From Epiperipatus broadwayi (taxonomy: Eukaryota; Onychophora; Udeonychophora; Euonychophora; Peripatidae), in contig JAQFVV010012572.1 of the NCBI GenBank assembly GCA_028023455.1, forward strand, positions 2,296,001 through 2,360,000: a stretch of DNA of 64,000 nt. Reading direction: 5' to 3'. The notes under the pieces were generated by a model. That model searched no databases. It worked only from the letters and a program-made list of their open reading frames with translations, and was not told the origin of the DNA. Both the position numbers and the translations under genes were made by a program. Below are positions 1 through 11,798 of the stretch, in pieces. Every line of letters starts with the position of its first letter. Position 1 is the stretch's first letter.

Positions 1-534
1 GTGTGTCATATGCTTTGTTAATTTTGTATATTAAACTATTATAACATAATTAATAAATACTTTAGCGACAGGCTTTAACTTATATCATATGCACTTTGAG
101 TTTATAATAGTCAAACAATATCTTTATTTGCCAATAGAGGGACCTCTCAAACCTCAACACAAGATAATGACTTGTATAAAGATAAGAGTGGCAGTCTTAT
201 CTTTTAATCTAACTTTCCACTTATATAGACCAATCTGAAGCATCTTGATTTGGGAGCATGAAGATGTTATTCTCTTCATTGTTTAAGTCCACTATTTTTT
301 TTACAAAGTAATGGAAAACTATTCAGTAAAGTTTAAAATTTTAATAAAATAATATCCTAAGCATTGCTTTCAACCAGGTTGGTCATAATCTAGTACTACA
401 ATAAAATATATAAATAAAAATAAATATATACATTAAAATTAAATATGCCATTTATATAATAATGCAGTGCATGAGTCTTTCTTGTTTATTGTATTGATAT
501 TACTGGCTATAAACTATACCTCTTTATATTTTAT
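1..534. other. AT-rich spacer, no gene seen
   Basis: No open frame, RNA gene or repeat structure is recognisable here. The base composition is the same as the rest of the non-repetitive background. Confidence 0.6.
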
Positions 535-745
535 TTTCAATCATTACATTCAGTACAAACAACATCAATATTAATAGGCTCAAAATTATGTCCAGATTTA
601 ATTTCATGTTCCAAAAATATAGATTTGACATTAGACTCTGTTTTAGCATATTTATATAAATATTTACATTGTGCTAATTTTGTAGCACAATTAGCATAAG
701 ATTCTCCATAATAAATTGCATTGAATTTTTTATTATATTTAATTT
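535..745 (-). pseudogene. possible Penelope-like GIY-YIG endonuclease relic
   Basis: Read on the minus strand, one frame stays open and gives a short stretch containing IYYGES, followed about 30 residues later by FLEHEIKSGHNF. This spacing resembles the GIY-YIG nuclease of Penelope-like retroelements, which typically has Y(I/V)GQT followed by a Lys/Arg-rich helix and then a HxxxTGH-like segment. The stretch has no start codon and the catalytic segment is altered (YYGES in place of YIGQT). A better example of the same domain lies at 49557-49908. The assignment is tentative because similarity is limited to these two short segments. Confidence 0.3.
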
Positions 746-1221
746 TTGAAAATCAGGCAATCTTCACAAACCTGGGAGCTTAATTGTAAGTATAGGGGAT
801 TTGAACTCAGATTTTCAAGCACCCTTCAACTATTCACCCTATCTCATACAACTGATATGCATGACCACACACATGTAGAAAAGATAAACAATCACCAATA
901 TATGTATTTCATGCTAATCCAGCACTTATCAGTTGATCCAGATTATCATCTCCCATATATATATATAATAAGTGCTCAGTTTATATTAAGATAGTAAATC
1001 CTCATACTTTAATGGACAGGCTTCAATCCACTCCACCCTCTAACTCTTCAGCCATCCATATCATTGAAAATCTGATGATGAAAACCTAGCATGGGATTAC
1101 AAATCCAACAAAGAGATAAAAAATAACAGAAAGGCAAAAAAACGCAAACATACATTGACACATGGTCTCAAATGCGACTCACCTCAAATCTATACCATGA
1201 TATTATTATTATTATTATTAT

Positions 1222-1281
<60 letters not shown>

Positions 1282-2435
1282 CTATTATTAAAAGTTTCTC
1301 ATATCATGCAATATATCTTTAAATAACTAAGCTGAAACTAAACTGCATACATTGAATACTTTTTCACCAGTTCTACTTTCAACTTCATTTCTTGTTTTTA
1401 TTTTATAAGCTTTTCAGTACATTTATTTTCTTGAAAGTCTCTTTTCTATGGTTTCTATCTGCCACTTATTTAAGATTTCAAATGTTTAGTTGTATTACAT
1501 CAAAAAGAAAGGTATTTATGCTGTTCCAGCATTCTCGTAGATATCCTATGATTTTGCATCACAGATACAAACTGTTTACATAGTTTGATGGAACACAATA
1601 ATATATGAATTAGATCTAGCACTAGCACTTATATCATTAATAGTATAAGCCATAATTTACAAAACTTTAAGCTTTATTTTTCCATGTTCTCTAGGCTTAT
1701 TATGAGTTTTACTCCTTGGCTATATTGCTTTTTTTTTCATTTCTATTTTTCTTTATTGATTATTATTGCTCATGATTTTAGTAAAGTGGATTTGGTTAAT
1801 CACAGTTTTCTAGATTTCTTCAGACTAAATTCTATCTTGAGAATGCTTAGTTTATATGCCTTTTTGAGCAATATCACAGAATACAAATCAAAAAATATCC
1901 CCTCTCAATCTTTTCTTTTGTTTCAAACATCTTTTAATCTTTTTAATTTTATCTAATATTACAAGCATCTTACTCATATCTTCAATACATTAATGTTTAC
2001 TTGTTTAAATCCTCTATATTATAATGTTCTTCTCTTGGTTAATTAAAATCATATTTTAAGTCAAGAATTATATAAGTTAAAAGGAATACTCTAATTTGAT
2101 CACACTTTTATAAATTATTAATATTTGTAAAACATTATATTACATTATTATTATGCTTTATTTGGAGCCATGTTGGGTCCAAGAGACAAATGAATGTGCA
2201 AATTTAGTACATGATCTCTGCCATTTTGAATTTCAAAAATAGCCAAAAACATCGTCTGACACATCTAAGTGATAAAAAACTACTCGAAAACAGAAAAAAT
2301 TTAGAACTTGGGTCACGTGACTTGAAAAACCGGCCAAAACACACAGTTTAAAAAAAAAAAGCCAAAACATTTAACATTTTCTCATTTTAAATTATAAATC
2401 AAATAATTTATATATATAGAGAGAGCAAGATTACT
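746..2435. other. spacer with one microsatellite, no gene seen
   Basis: Several open frames of 60-90 codons occur, but their composition is that of AT-rich random sequence and they show no domain. A slightly GC-richer block at about 2160-2340 may be an old repeat that I do not recognise. Confidence 0.5.
1200..1280. repeat. (ATT)n/(AAT)n microsatellite
   Basis: About eight ATT units switch into about seventeen AAT units at 1224. The two halves are reverse complements, so the array can fold into a hairpin. Confidence 0.95.
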
Positions 2436-3460
2436 ATATTTAAATTCTTAATAAATGCTAGTTATCATTGCCTAAAAAAGTACTTGGTAGAATTTTGATG
2501 TGGCTGATATGTGATATCTAAGGCACCCTCTCCCCCCTTATACAAATTAAAGTAATATATATGCAATATGTATATTTCACACAAATAAAATTATGCGTGC
2601 GTAAAATAAACAAATAAATGAAATACGATAAATAAATAAATGGCTAGTATTTTTGAAGGAATACCTACATTATCAAAGCTGTGGCTAAATGAATTGCGAA
2701 GTAAAACTGTTGCTATAAGAAATGCAAAGTGTATGCAAATTTAGCACACAGCAATTCATTTAGCACACAGCTTTGATAATGAAGGTAAATAAACCCAATA
2801 GCCATTTATTTATTTATCATATTTCATTTATTTGTTTTCTTTACGCACTCATAATTTTATTTGTGTGAAATATATATCTAATATATATTACTCATTACAA
2901 ACACAGACACAAAGTGATTATTAATTAAAATAAATATTTTTTTTAAAAAAATAAAATAAAATATTTACATTTATTTAAAATATGTTTTTGTTTTCCTTTG
3001 TTGGTAGTAAAACTCATTTCAATGTTAATAGATATACAGATTATAGTGACATAATCAAGAGTAGATCTGATATAGATGAAATGCAAATGAAGACTTTAAT
3101 GAGTTTTATCTTCTTATATTTTAACGCGTATATATGTTTGTGTACAAGTAAGCTGTATATAACTAACTTTAATAGTGACCGGGGAATATTTATATGTACA
3201 TCCGCACATAGTAAGAGGCTTAATACGCCTTATTCGGTTCTCCCCATCATATCAAGAAAGTTACCTTTTAATTCTCAGAATTTGTATACAAAATAATTAT
3301 AGAGTGGTTTGCGTATTTTTCTAAACATTTTTAAAATTATGTTGAGGTATGATTTTGCACAAACATATCATATATACGCGTTAAAATATAAGAAGATAAA
3401 ACTCATTAAAGTCTTTTAGGCAATGATAACTAGCATTTATTGATTAAGATTTAAATATAG
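2436..3460. mobile_element. large nested-palindrome (foldback-type) element
   Basis: Three sets of inverted repeats are visible. The outer arms are about 42 bp at 2436-2477 and 3417-3460. An inner palindrome runs from about 2565 to 2885 and is centred near 2725. A second inner pair is formed by 3085-3145 and 3357-3416, with a loop of roughly 210 bp. The right arm of the second inner pair runs straight into the right outer arm, which suggests one unit. No transposase is present. The 104-codon open frame from 2982 crosses these structures and has no recognisable domain. It is most likely a foldback or MITE-like element, or two nested ones. The 500-N gap begins seven bases after the right outer arm. 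Confidence 0.7.
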
Positions 3461-3467
3461 TGTAACG

Positions 3468-3967
3468 NNNNNNNNNNNNNNNNNNNNNNNNNNNNNNNNN
3501 NNNNNNNNNNNNNNNNNNNNNNNNNNNNNNNNNNNNNNNNNNNNNNNNNNNNNNNNNNNNNNNNNNNNNNNNNNNNNNNNNNNNNNNNNNNNNNNNNNNN
3601 NNNNNNNNNNNNNNNNNNNNNNNNNNNNNNNNNNNNNNNNNNNNNNNNNNNNNNNNNNNNNNNNNNNNNNNNNNNNNNNNNNNNNNNNNNNNNNNNNNNN
3701 NNNNNNNNNNNNNNNNNNNNNNNNNNNNNNNNNNNNNNNNNNNNNNNNNNNNNNNNNNNNNNNNNNNNNNNNNNNNNNNNNNNNNNNNNNNNNNNNNNNN
3801 NNNNNNNNNNNNNNNNNNNNNNNNNNNNNNNNNNNNNNNNNNNNNNNNNNNNNNNNNNNNNNNNNNNNNNNNNNNNNNNNNNNNNNNNNNNNNNNNNNNN
3901 NNNNNNNNNNNNNNNNNNNNNNNNNNNNNNNNNNNNNNNNNNNNNNNNNNNNNNNNNNNNNNNNNNN
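3468..3967. other. assembly gap (500 N)
   Basis: Exactly 500 N, the usual placeholder for a gap of unknown size. Open frames crossing it are artefacts. Confidence 0.99.
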
Positions 3968-6289
3968 TAAATGCAATAAATAGGGATAAACATAATATAA
4001 TTTAATTTCTTTGTTCTATAATTTCTTATATTTCAATCATTCTTTAGATTATAAAGTTAGTAATGTTGTGCTGTTTAAGTTTCATTTAATAATAATTCTA
4101 AAAATATAAATCAATATTTAATTAAAAGTAAAATAATCTTATATTCCCTTTTTGTTTTGAAATTTAAAAATATAGTCAATGAAATAATAAAATTAATTAA
4201 GAAAAAATTATAAAATTAATTATTAAATGTAAAAATGTAAACAATAGAATGGCAGCTTTCTTTAATTAGAAATAAACTAAAATGCATTGATTATCCTCAG
4301 GGCGATTAAGTAGAACCTAAAAAATATCTTAACAAAAAATGTAGAAAGATCAAGATAAAAAAAAAGTAAATAGACTTGCTGGAGACATTTACAAAAACTT
4401 TAACTTGTCAGTCTTCAAAAGTCTAAAATATAAATAATTTGCTCCCTGCCAAGTGTGATGATGGCTTACCTGAATTATTCTCCATGGGTTACTGAAGCCC
4501 ACCAGATACTAGACTTTGTTACCCGTCATAAATTCACTATAGAATCTGCTGCCTGAAATAAATGAAAAAGCTGCTGCTGTTAATAAATTAAATGAAATAT
4601 CTAAATACAAGAAAATTGCCACTCTTTATATAGTACTACCCAGCAATGGACTCAAACTGCTTATAAAACAGGTACATATCATATGTTCATTCTAGTACTC
4701 TAATAATATGCTATAGCTATTCTTCATATTACTTATCTAAATTATAAAGGAAATGTAAAAATATATATTATAACAAAACTGATATTAACTTAATGTATTC
4801 CCTCTACTAATCTAAACTTATAATTCTGTCTTGGGTCGTATTTCTATATCTGTTTCTATCTATAATTATTATTTATTATGCATATTATTTCAATATTCAA
4901 AGGGATTTAATCTATGATCACTTAAAACAATGAGTCATTGTCAAATTTTCATTAATATTTACTTTCTTTATCTTAACTTTCTGCCCTCAAATATTGCATT
5001 CAATGCTTGTTTGTTAATGCGGGGGTCCTACTTCGCAAATGGCCAGCGTATTAGTTATAATAATTCCCAAGTTATATATGTTTTGTATTTATTAAATAAT
5101 CGTGAATAATTCCAAATTACATTTCTTTAGGAAGTCACTAGCGTTTTTTAGTAAATATTTATTCAATGTAGAGCGAATTAGAAATCTATTTAAATCATCA
5201 TAATCCAATTATCAATGCATGTCATTTATCTTAGAGATGAATGACCATTCTGCCGTGAAATTTCCCAGTTCTTCAGGGTTGAAATTCAACACATTAAATC
5301 CATACAATGGGCATAATGGGTGCTCCATTAGGATTTGACAATGTCATGCAACCAACTGTTAAATGCATTTCCATGCCATAATACCAGTGTATTTGTGGCA
5401 CCTTTACTTTGTCGGACTGAGGCAGAGACCAGTCTGATATTCTTATAAACCCATTTAAACATTGCAGTTTGATCTACTGCCATTCTGTTGCTCTCAAAGC
5501 GTACCTGCAATGTTTCTTCAACAAATTCGACTATTCTATATCAACCAGCCTCTGCATTATCTTTGTAATTCATCTGACAAATGTTGCCCTTAGTTATAAA
5601 TAAATATTTTAATTAAATAAATATATACATAATTAACTCTTATAACTTCCCCATACTTTGACTCTTGCATTGCAAAGGTATAAATTCCCAAAGCGTGCAT
5701 TAGAAATACTGAAATTTTAGGTAGCTAGATTAGCCTTCATCAAATGTATTCATTTTGCAAGCATTTTGAGTATGGAAGCCGCTGCAAAATCCTCATCTAA
5801 AATGTCTAAATAAAAAATGCTCTTTAAAATATTATCGTATTTAGCAAATTCATGCTAGGCTTTCAATCCCTAAAATATTATTAGTCAATGTTTTATTAAA
5901 ATGTATTAATAAATAATTTCCAATATATGTCTGCAGTTACGTTTCAATTATTGATACCGTTCTATATCTTTCTCGATTATGTAATATAGATAATTTTGGT
6001 AATAATGAATTAGTTGACTAACTCAAATTAAATGTTAGTCTCTTGCATATCCTGACTTGTTATAAATATTTTACCAATATGGCATCAGATGCGTTGTTTC
6101 ATGGATTGTATTATGGAACGAGTAAACTGTATTGAACTATTGTTTATTATTAATGCTTGTTTATATTTCTATTATCTGTTTTTTTTTTAAATCTTTGATA
6201 AGATTTCCAAATGTATCTTTTTAATTAAAAGTGCTTTTGGAGGGATTAAAATTGTTTCCAATCAAGAGAGATTAGAAAAGAATACAGTT
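3968..6289. other. AT-rich spacer with a GC-richer patch, no gene recognised
   Basis: Most of this stretch is featureless. Between about 5190 and 5580 the sequence is GC-richer, and the minus strand holds a 60-codon open frame (5328-5510) that can be read a further 20 or so codons upstream past one stop. The peptide (including ETLQVRFESNRMAVDQ) is not low-complexity, so it could be a decayed transposon fragment, but I recognise no domain. Confidence 0.4.
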
Positions 6290-6770
6290 TTTAAATTAGT
6301 GTTGTTGTCCCTTCAATCCAAGTCTATAAAAGGATTGGATAATATTATTTCAGTCTGCTTTTAGTTTTTGTAAGAGCTAGCAGAAAGTAGCTGACCAAAT
6401 TGTCCAGCTGCAAAGTTGTTTTAAATTCTTATTGAAGCAGTGGCCAAATTGGTCAGCTGGAAAGTCTGGATTGCAGTTTTTGTAAGGGCTGGCCAGAAGG
6501 CTTGGCTAATAATATATTTGAGATTTAGAATACCTAGCAGAGTTATGCAGAGCTCCTAAGAAGATCTAAGTGAGTACCAGACCATAGTTTACTGCAGGGT
6601 TTTGATTTATGAGACCAGGGTCACTTCAAATGGATCAACTAGCTGCTTAAATATGTTCTGGAAGACAGCTTACCAATCCTGGACAGAAGGAAGCTCATGG
6701 CATGCTGGCAGATCACTGGAGTTGTGCCTCATCCTGCTGCTGACAATTGCTTGTACTATATTTTTCTGAT
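6290..6770 (+). repeat. GC-richer block with TATA box, possible solo LTR
   Basis: This block is clearly GC-richer than its surroundings. It carries a good TATA-like motif (CTATAAAAGG) at about 6324. It also contains two imperfect direct repeats built around GTTTTTGTAAG(A/G)GCT and CCAAATTG(G/T)(C/T)CAGCTG (about 6360-6420 and 6440-6500). No frame is open over a useful length. A promoter-bearing repeat such as a solo LTR is a reasonable reading, but its ends are not defined and I found no second copy in the window. Confidence 0.3.
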
Positions 6771-7841
6771 AATGATGACAAATAGTCACAAAGACCAAGC
6801 GTATCAAGAGAAAGCTTGAAAAATTGGTATATATATATATGCTATTTCAGCTACATGCAGAGAGAGGCATAGGCAAACATATATACAATGGTAAATAGCA
6901 TTATATATAATGTGAACAAAATTTTAAATATGTTTTTTTAAAAAAATAATTCATTTTTGAAATGACATTCTGCAGTGAGATATATAATAGATGACAATTT
7001 TGTTTAAAATCATTTATTGTGAAAACAAAAAGACATTTAAAAATTTCTATATTTAATTTAGAAATATTATAATTTAATTAACAATGGTCTGTTAAAGGCT
7101 GAAGTATTTTTTTTTTTTAAAAAATAGAAATCGATAAAAACCCAAACAAATCTTTTAAATTAAATTAAAATGCATTGATAATCAATCAATAATCAACTGT
7201 TAAAAATTTGATAGTACTTATTTTTAAAAAAAAAGACTATATTCAGCAAAGAGAATTAAATTGTGAAAATAATCTTTAATAATTCTATTGTGATAAATAC
7301 AAATGTTATGTAGATAAATTAATATATCACACATCTGTGCAAATTATATATATATGTTTCAGTAAATCTAGTATGTAAAATGTTTATCACTTAACTGAAA
7401 CGTTAATCATTGTAATTTTATACAATTTAAGATTTTGATAATTATTTTATAACAAGTCAAATATGTTCAGAAATTATATGTACACCAATGTATGTGTGTG
7501 TATATAGATCAATGCTTGCTAAATAGGACACATATGAAAAAATTTGTTAAATGTCAATTAAAATGTTTTCATTGTGTATTATAAAATGTGCATCTGTGTA
7601 CAGATATATATGTATATGCATTTATAGAAAACTATTAAGAAGTAATGTAATCAATATAATAACGTGAAATTTGTATATTTAATCTTGTAAATCACAATGT
7701 GATAACTATTATTGTATATTATTCAAAATCAGAAGCTTGATTCTATAGACCTTAATATCATTTATTTATTTATTATTGTTAATAAACTTATATTCAGTTG
7801 TTAAAAATTATTCTAGTGGTTTTAAATATTTTTAGAATATC
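6771..7841. other. AT-rich spacer
   Basis: Homopolymer tracts and short TA runs only. No gene or structured repeat is seen. Confidence 0.5.
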
Positions 7842-8400
7842 TATTTCCATCATCTCTTGGTCACATACAGTAATAGAGCTTGTGTTCTACTGAACTAGAT
7901 TTATGTTTAATGGCTGATATATAAATGGGAATGTATTTTTAGTACTTAGAAGCATTCACTGATGATCAATCATCATCATCCTGGTTGATGCATAAGATTA
8001 TATTCTTTAAAGATTCTGCACTACATTTTATTTAGTTTAGTCTATTAGAAATTAAGTTTATAGATGGCTAATACATTAATGGTATTAAGTACACAGAGCA
8101 TTGGTGTTGATCAGCATGTTTTAATGTCCCAGCATTATTGTTTTTCTGTTTTTTTATTATGTACTCTGATGGATGAGCACTTAAGTGGTGCATCCAAATT
8201 AGTGTTTAAATAATTGCCCAAGCTGGCTCAAGAGTTAGCCTGGTCTCCAGAAGACCCATTTCCAATCCAGTCACCAGATTGACTGTTGATTTACATTTTG
8301 AATTATTCAAATTCAGTCACAAGTTGAACTGTTGATTTATTGTGTTGATATAGTTTGATTGCTAATTATTCATGAGGATGAATGGTTATTTTACTTGGAG
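7842..8400 (+). repeat. dispersed repeat family, copy A
   Basis: This segment aligns over more than 500 bp with the reverse complement of 28600-29060, at roughly three-quarters identity by eye. The shared landmarks occur in the same order: AGAGCTT, GATGATCA, TTAGAAATTAAGTTTATAG, a GCATTG(G/A)TG block, GTGCATCCAA and AGCCTGGTCT. No coding capacity is visible. It is an old interspersed repeat of unknown class. Confidence 0.7.
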
Positions 8401-10124
8401 TATTACTCATATTTACCTATATGTTTTATAATGTTGTTTGAGTATAGTTAAGCATAGTTGCTTTGAGGAGTAGCTGGCTGATCTCTCAGAGATTTCTATC
8501 TCATCCTTTCTTTTTATATATAAAATTATTTATATTGTAATTACCTATGTTTATTTGATTGGTTGAAATTGATTTGCAGTCAGGTCACATCAACATAAAC
8601 AAATTCTAATGGTTATTTATATACGTTTATAGCTTTTTTTTATGATCTTTTCCTCATGCAAAGTTTTCTCAGGTTACGGCTCATTCATCTTTCTATCAAA
8701 ATTTTCCCTGTTGATGGATCATTCTAAAGGTAGGGAAAAGAAACCAGCCACAAAGGTATCATATACACATTGATAATATTGGCTAAATTTACCTCTACCC
8801 ATTGTATATTTCCTCTCTTTGTAGATCATTATGCTTATTGTCATCAGTTTTTTTGTTTAGCATATGCCAGTGATCTGTCTGACTAAGCAATATTGATTTA
8901 TGCCCATCTTGAACTAGCTTGTGCTCAGGGGGTGGTAGCAAATACACTTAAGAAAATGTGATAAGTAATCTGACTTTTAAGCAAACACCATTTCCTTCCT
9001 TTTCTTTTATGACTACTCATCCAATTTGATTTTGAATACAGTCAAAACTGAGATGATTAACCTTTCCCACACCTATCTATCTAGCCTGGCTGAATTCAGT
9101 TATTTATTGGATGTAGGACAACACATACACAATATATTGCCTAACATAATGATAATGTAAACAAGTAAGACACAACACAGAGTGTTGAAATTTAAAAAAA
9201 CAAACTTTTAATTTGAGAAATGATTATTATTCATCATTTGAATAACTTGGCATAAATCATGTATAAAATAAAGTATTATGATTCTTATTAATTACAATTC
9301 CAAAGATAAAAGAAAAATACATATACACAAAACACAAAAAATATATAAATATTTCCCCATAACTTGATTTAGTTATAGTTTATGAGTTAAGACTTATACA
9401 GCTTTATATTTGTCAGTATTTATATAAAAAAAAGATATACAGATCTGTCTCTGAGTGCACTCATTATCTTATGATCCCGGGATCTGGCATCTGTGGGGCT
9501 TAGCATCCATCTTTCCCCTCATGTATTCCAGTTATTGAGTCTATCTCTGGATGACATTTTCTCTTGGCTTTTTTTCTTTGATTTCCAAGGATAGCAAATG
9601 TAATACACTAGCTCCAGTTATTAGGTTAATGATTGATGATTGTATGACAGGAACTAGCAGATATTAAAATGGGCCTTTGTGGCACAGATGGTAGAGAAAG
9701 CTGGGGGCATAAATATGAACTCCAGCATGATTAGAGCTCTACCCCATGTGGTCCATGAAGTTTTTTTCCCAAAGTTTTATTTTCTGTTTAAAATTCCTTG
9801 TACAGTAATGAGAGGGTCACAACTCATATCCTTCTATTTTTTCACCATGAGTTTTATTAATTTTTTCTTCCTTGCAATGTTGTCGACCGATTGATAAAAA
9901 CATACTGCCTTCTCCTCAGTCGACTAATTAATAATAATATTTTTTTTATGAAAAGAAAACACAACAAAAGATGAACCACTTAGCCATATCAATTTTTTTT
10001 CATTTTTCTTATCTTTAACTTTGAGATTCACTTTCCCTTGTTTAATTAGAAAGACAAAAGAAAGCAGAAGAATTTAATTTATGCAGTACATTTCACATTC
10101 TCCTGCTTCCTTCATTTTCTTCTT
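8401..10124. other. spacer with small repeat fragments
   Basis: A 40-bp segment at about 8545-8590 (TGCAGTCAG at its end) recurs at about 12207-12252. A GC-richer patch occupies 9440-9740. It includes a stretch near 9676 that resembles a pol III A box (TGGCACAGATGGTAGAG), but no B box follows, so I do not call a tRNA or SINE. The open frame 9679-9894 lies across this patch and has no domain. Confidence 0.4.
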
Positions 10125-10313
10125 TAATTAAAATTAAATTGAGAGACTGCAAAACCTCTCGCGCTCATTACTATAACAGAAAATCAGATTGTAAATACAA
10201 GACAGAGAATTTAACAAGAATAGGGTGGTCCACCCTATTCTTTACTTGTCTTTAGATCTGAAAGCACGAATATTAAATATCTTCACACTTAACTCACTGA
10301 GTTTAAATTACAA
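10125..10313 (-). repeat. partial copy of the adjacent foldback element
   Basis: This segment repeats one arm plus the loop of the element at 10385-10839. The loop is in the opposite orientation, so it corresponds to the reverse complement of about 10607-10800. It retains the perfect 20-base palindrome AATAGGGTGGTCCACCCTAT. Confidence 0.8.
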
Positions 10314-10384
10314 ACATACAGCATGAAATCCTACGATTTACTACACAGTAGTTTTTAGATGTTATAACATGCAGTAACGTATGT

Positions 10385-10839
10385 AAATAATATTTATTTT
10401 TATAAAGCGCAAACAGGATTAAAATTAAATTGAGAGACTGCAAAACTTCTCGTGCTCATTACTATAACAGCCAATCAGATTGTAAATACAAGACAGAAAA
10501 TTTAACAAGAATAGGGTGGTACACCCTATTCTTTACTTGTCTTTCTATATATCCAAGCCAGTCTAAAGTACTTAGATCTGAAAGCATGATATTAAATATC
10601 TTCACACTTAACTGACTATGTTTGTAATTTAAACTCAGTGAGTTAAGTGTGAAGATATTTAATATTCATGCTTTCAGATCTAAGTACTTTAGACTGGCTT
10701 GGATATATAGAAAGACAAGTAAAGAATAAGGTGGACCACCCTATTCTTGTTAAATTCTCTGTCTTGTATTTACGATCTGATGCAATCTCTCAATTTAATT
10801 TCAATCCTGTTTGCACTTTATAAAAATAAATATTATTTA
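10385..10839. mobile_element. foldback element (long inverted repeat)
   Basis: The left arm is 10385-10612 and the right arm 10642-10839, with a loop of about 29 bases. The arms match closely over almost their whole length, except that the right arm lacks about 33 bases near its outer end. Each arm carries a smaller palindrome (AGGGTGG.CCACCCT) in its middle. No protein is encoded; the 61-codon frame 10430-10615 is a by-product of the arm. This is the form expected of a foldback transposon or a palindromic MITE. Confidence 0.85.
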
Positions 10840-11440
10840 ATTAAAACTAATTTAACACTGTCCAAATATTTAAAATAAAATCAATTTGTTTATATAGAAC
10901 AAAATAGTAAAACAAATTAGCACCATCTGTTTCTAAAAATAAAATAATAAAAATTTGGCTACTTAATCTCTGTGATCACCACAAATGACAACAACAAAAA
11001 AATCAAACCTTTATTTCTTTTCTCTTTTTAAATAAAACTCATCTATATTATACATGTGTGCCATTAATGAGATTATCCTCTAACTACCACCACTCTTTCA
11101 CACTCCAGCAAATACACATGTACCTATCTGTGTGCTTTATCCAATTAATAAATAAAACAAGAAATAATAATAATAATGACCCACAAATGAAGAAAAAAAA
11201 GAATAACCTTTCCTAGCCTCTTTTTCGTCTTTTGTAACAGTGTTTGAACTCAGTTCCTGTTACAATAGCCCTATTCAAAAGACCTCAAAATGAGGTTTAT
11301 CTCAATGTGACACCTACAAACAAACGTCCTCAATCTATTTTTATTTCTATCTTCCCTGCCTTCTAACCTACACCAATAACTGCTCACCTAGAACCTATCT
11401 AATACCCTATCTATTTCCTTAGCTTATTTCTTACTCCTTT

Positions 11441-11798
11441 CCAGCATGGCCTTTATTGCTAAGCTAAGGTTTCTATATACTATTCCTACTATTTGCCTCT
11501 CTGACATTTTGCATGTTTCCAGGCTTCTCAGTATAGCTACCTGCGACCTGATAAACTGTACAGTTTTCTGTCCCGTGTTCTTGATATTTTTTTGCCATCA
11601 TTTGCCATTTAACCCTTTCTTACTTGCTGGCCTTCCATTGAAAAAGTCCTTTCTAATATTGTTCTGTATTCTCGAAAACTCTCGGGTTGACTGGTTAGTG
11701 AGTTCTACCATGTAAGGGCATGCTCCTCTAAGTGGCCATGAGCCACCATCACTTTCTGATATTTTATTTACCCTAAAATATCTTTGTAGATTTTCCAT
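11441..11798 (-). pseudogene. unrecognised open frame with one stop, possible retroelement fragment
   Basis: The minus strand reads from an ATG at 11798 through 66 codons, one TGA, and then about 50 further codons in the same frame. The surrounding sequence is GC-richer than average. The peptide has mixed composition (for example SWPLRGACPYMVELTNQS and ETCKMSERQIVGIVYRN) and looks like real protein rather than translated AT-rich noise. I do not recognise a family; a gag or LINE ORF1 fragment is possible. Confidence 0.3.

Noticed and set aside
3437-3993. Two long minus-strand open frames across the N run
   Set aside because: They consist of unknown residues; the gap itself creates them.
9676-9760. 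tRNA-like start TGGCACAGATGGTAGAG
   Set aside because: No B box, T arm or acceptor pairing follows, so neither a tRNA nor a SINE can be supported.
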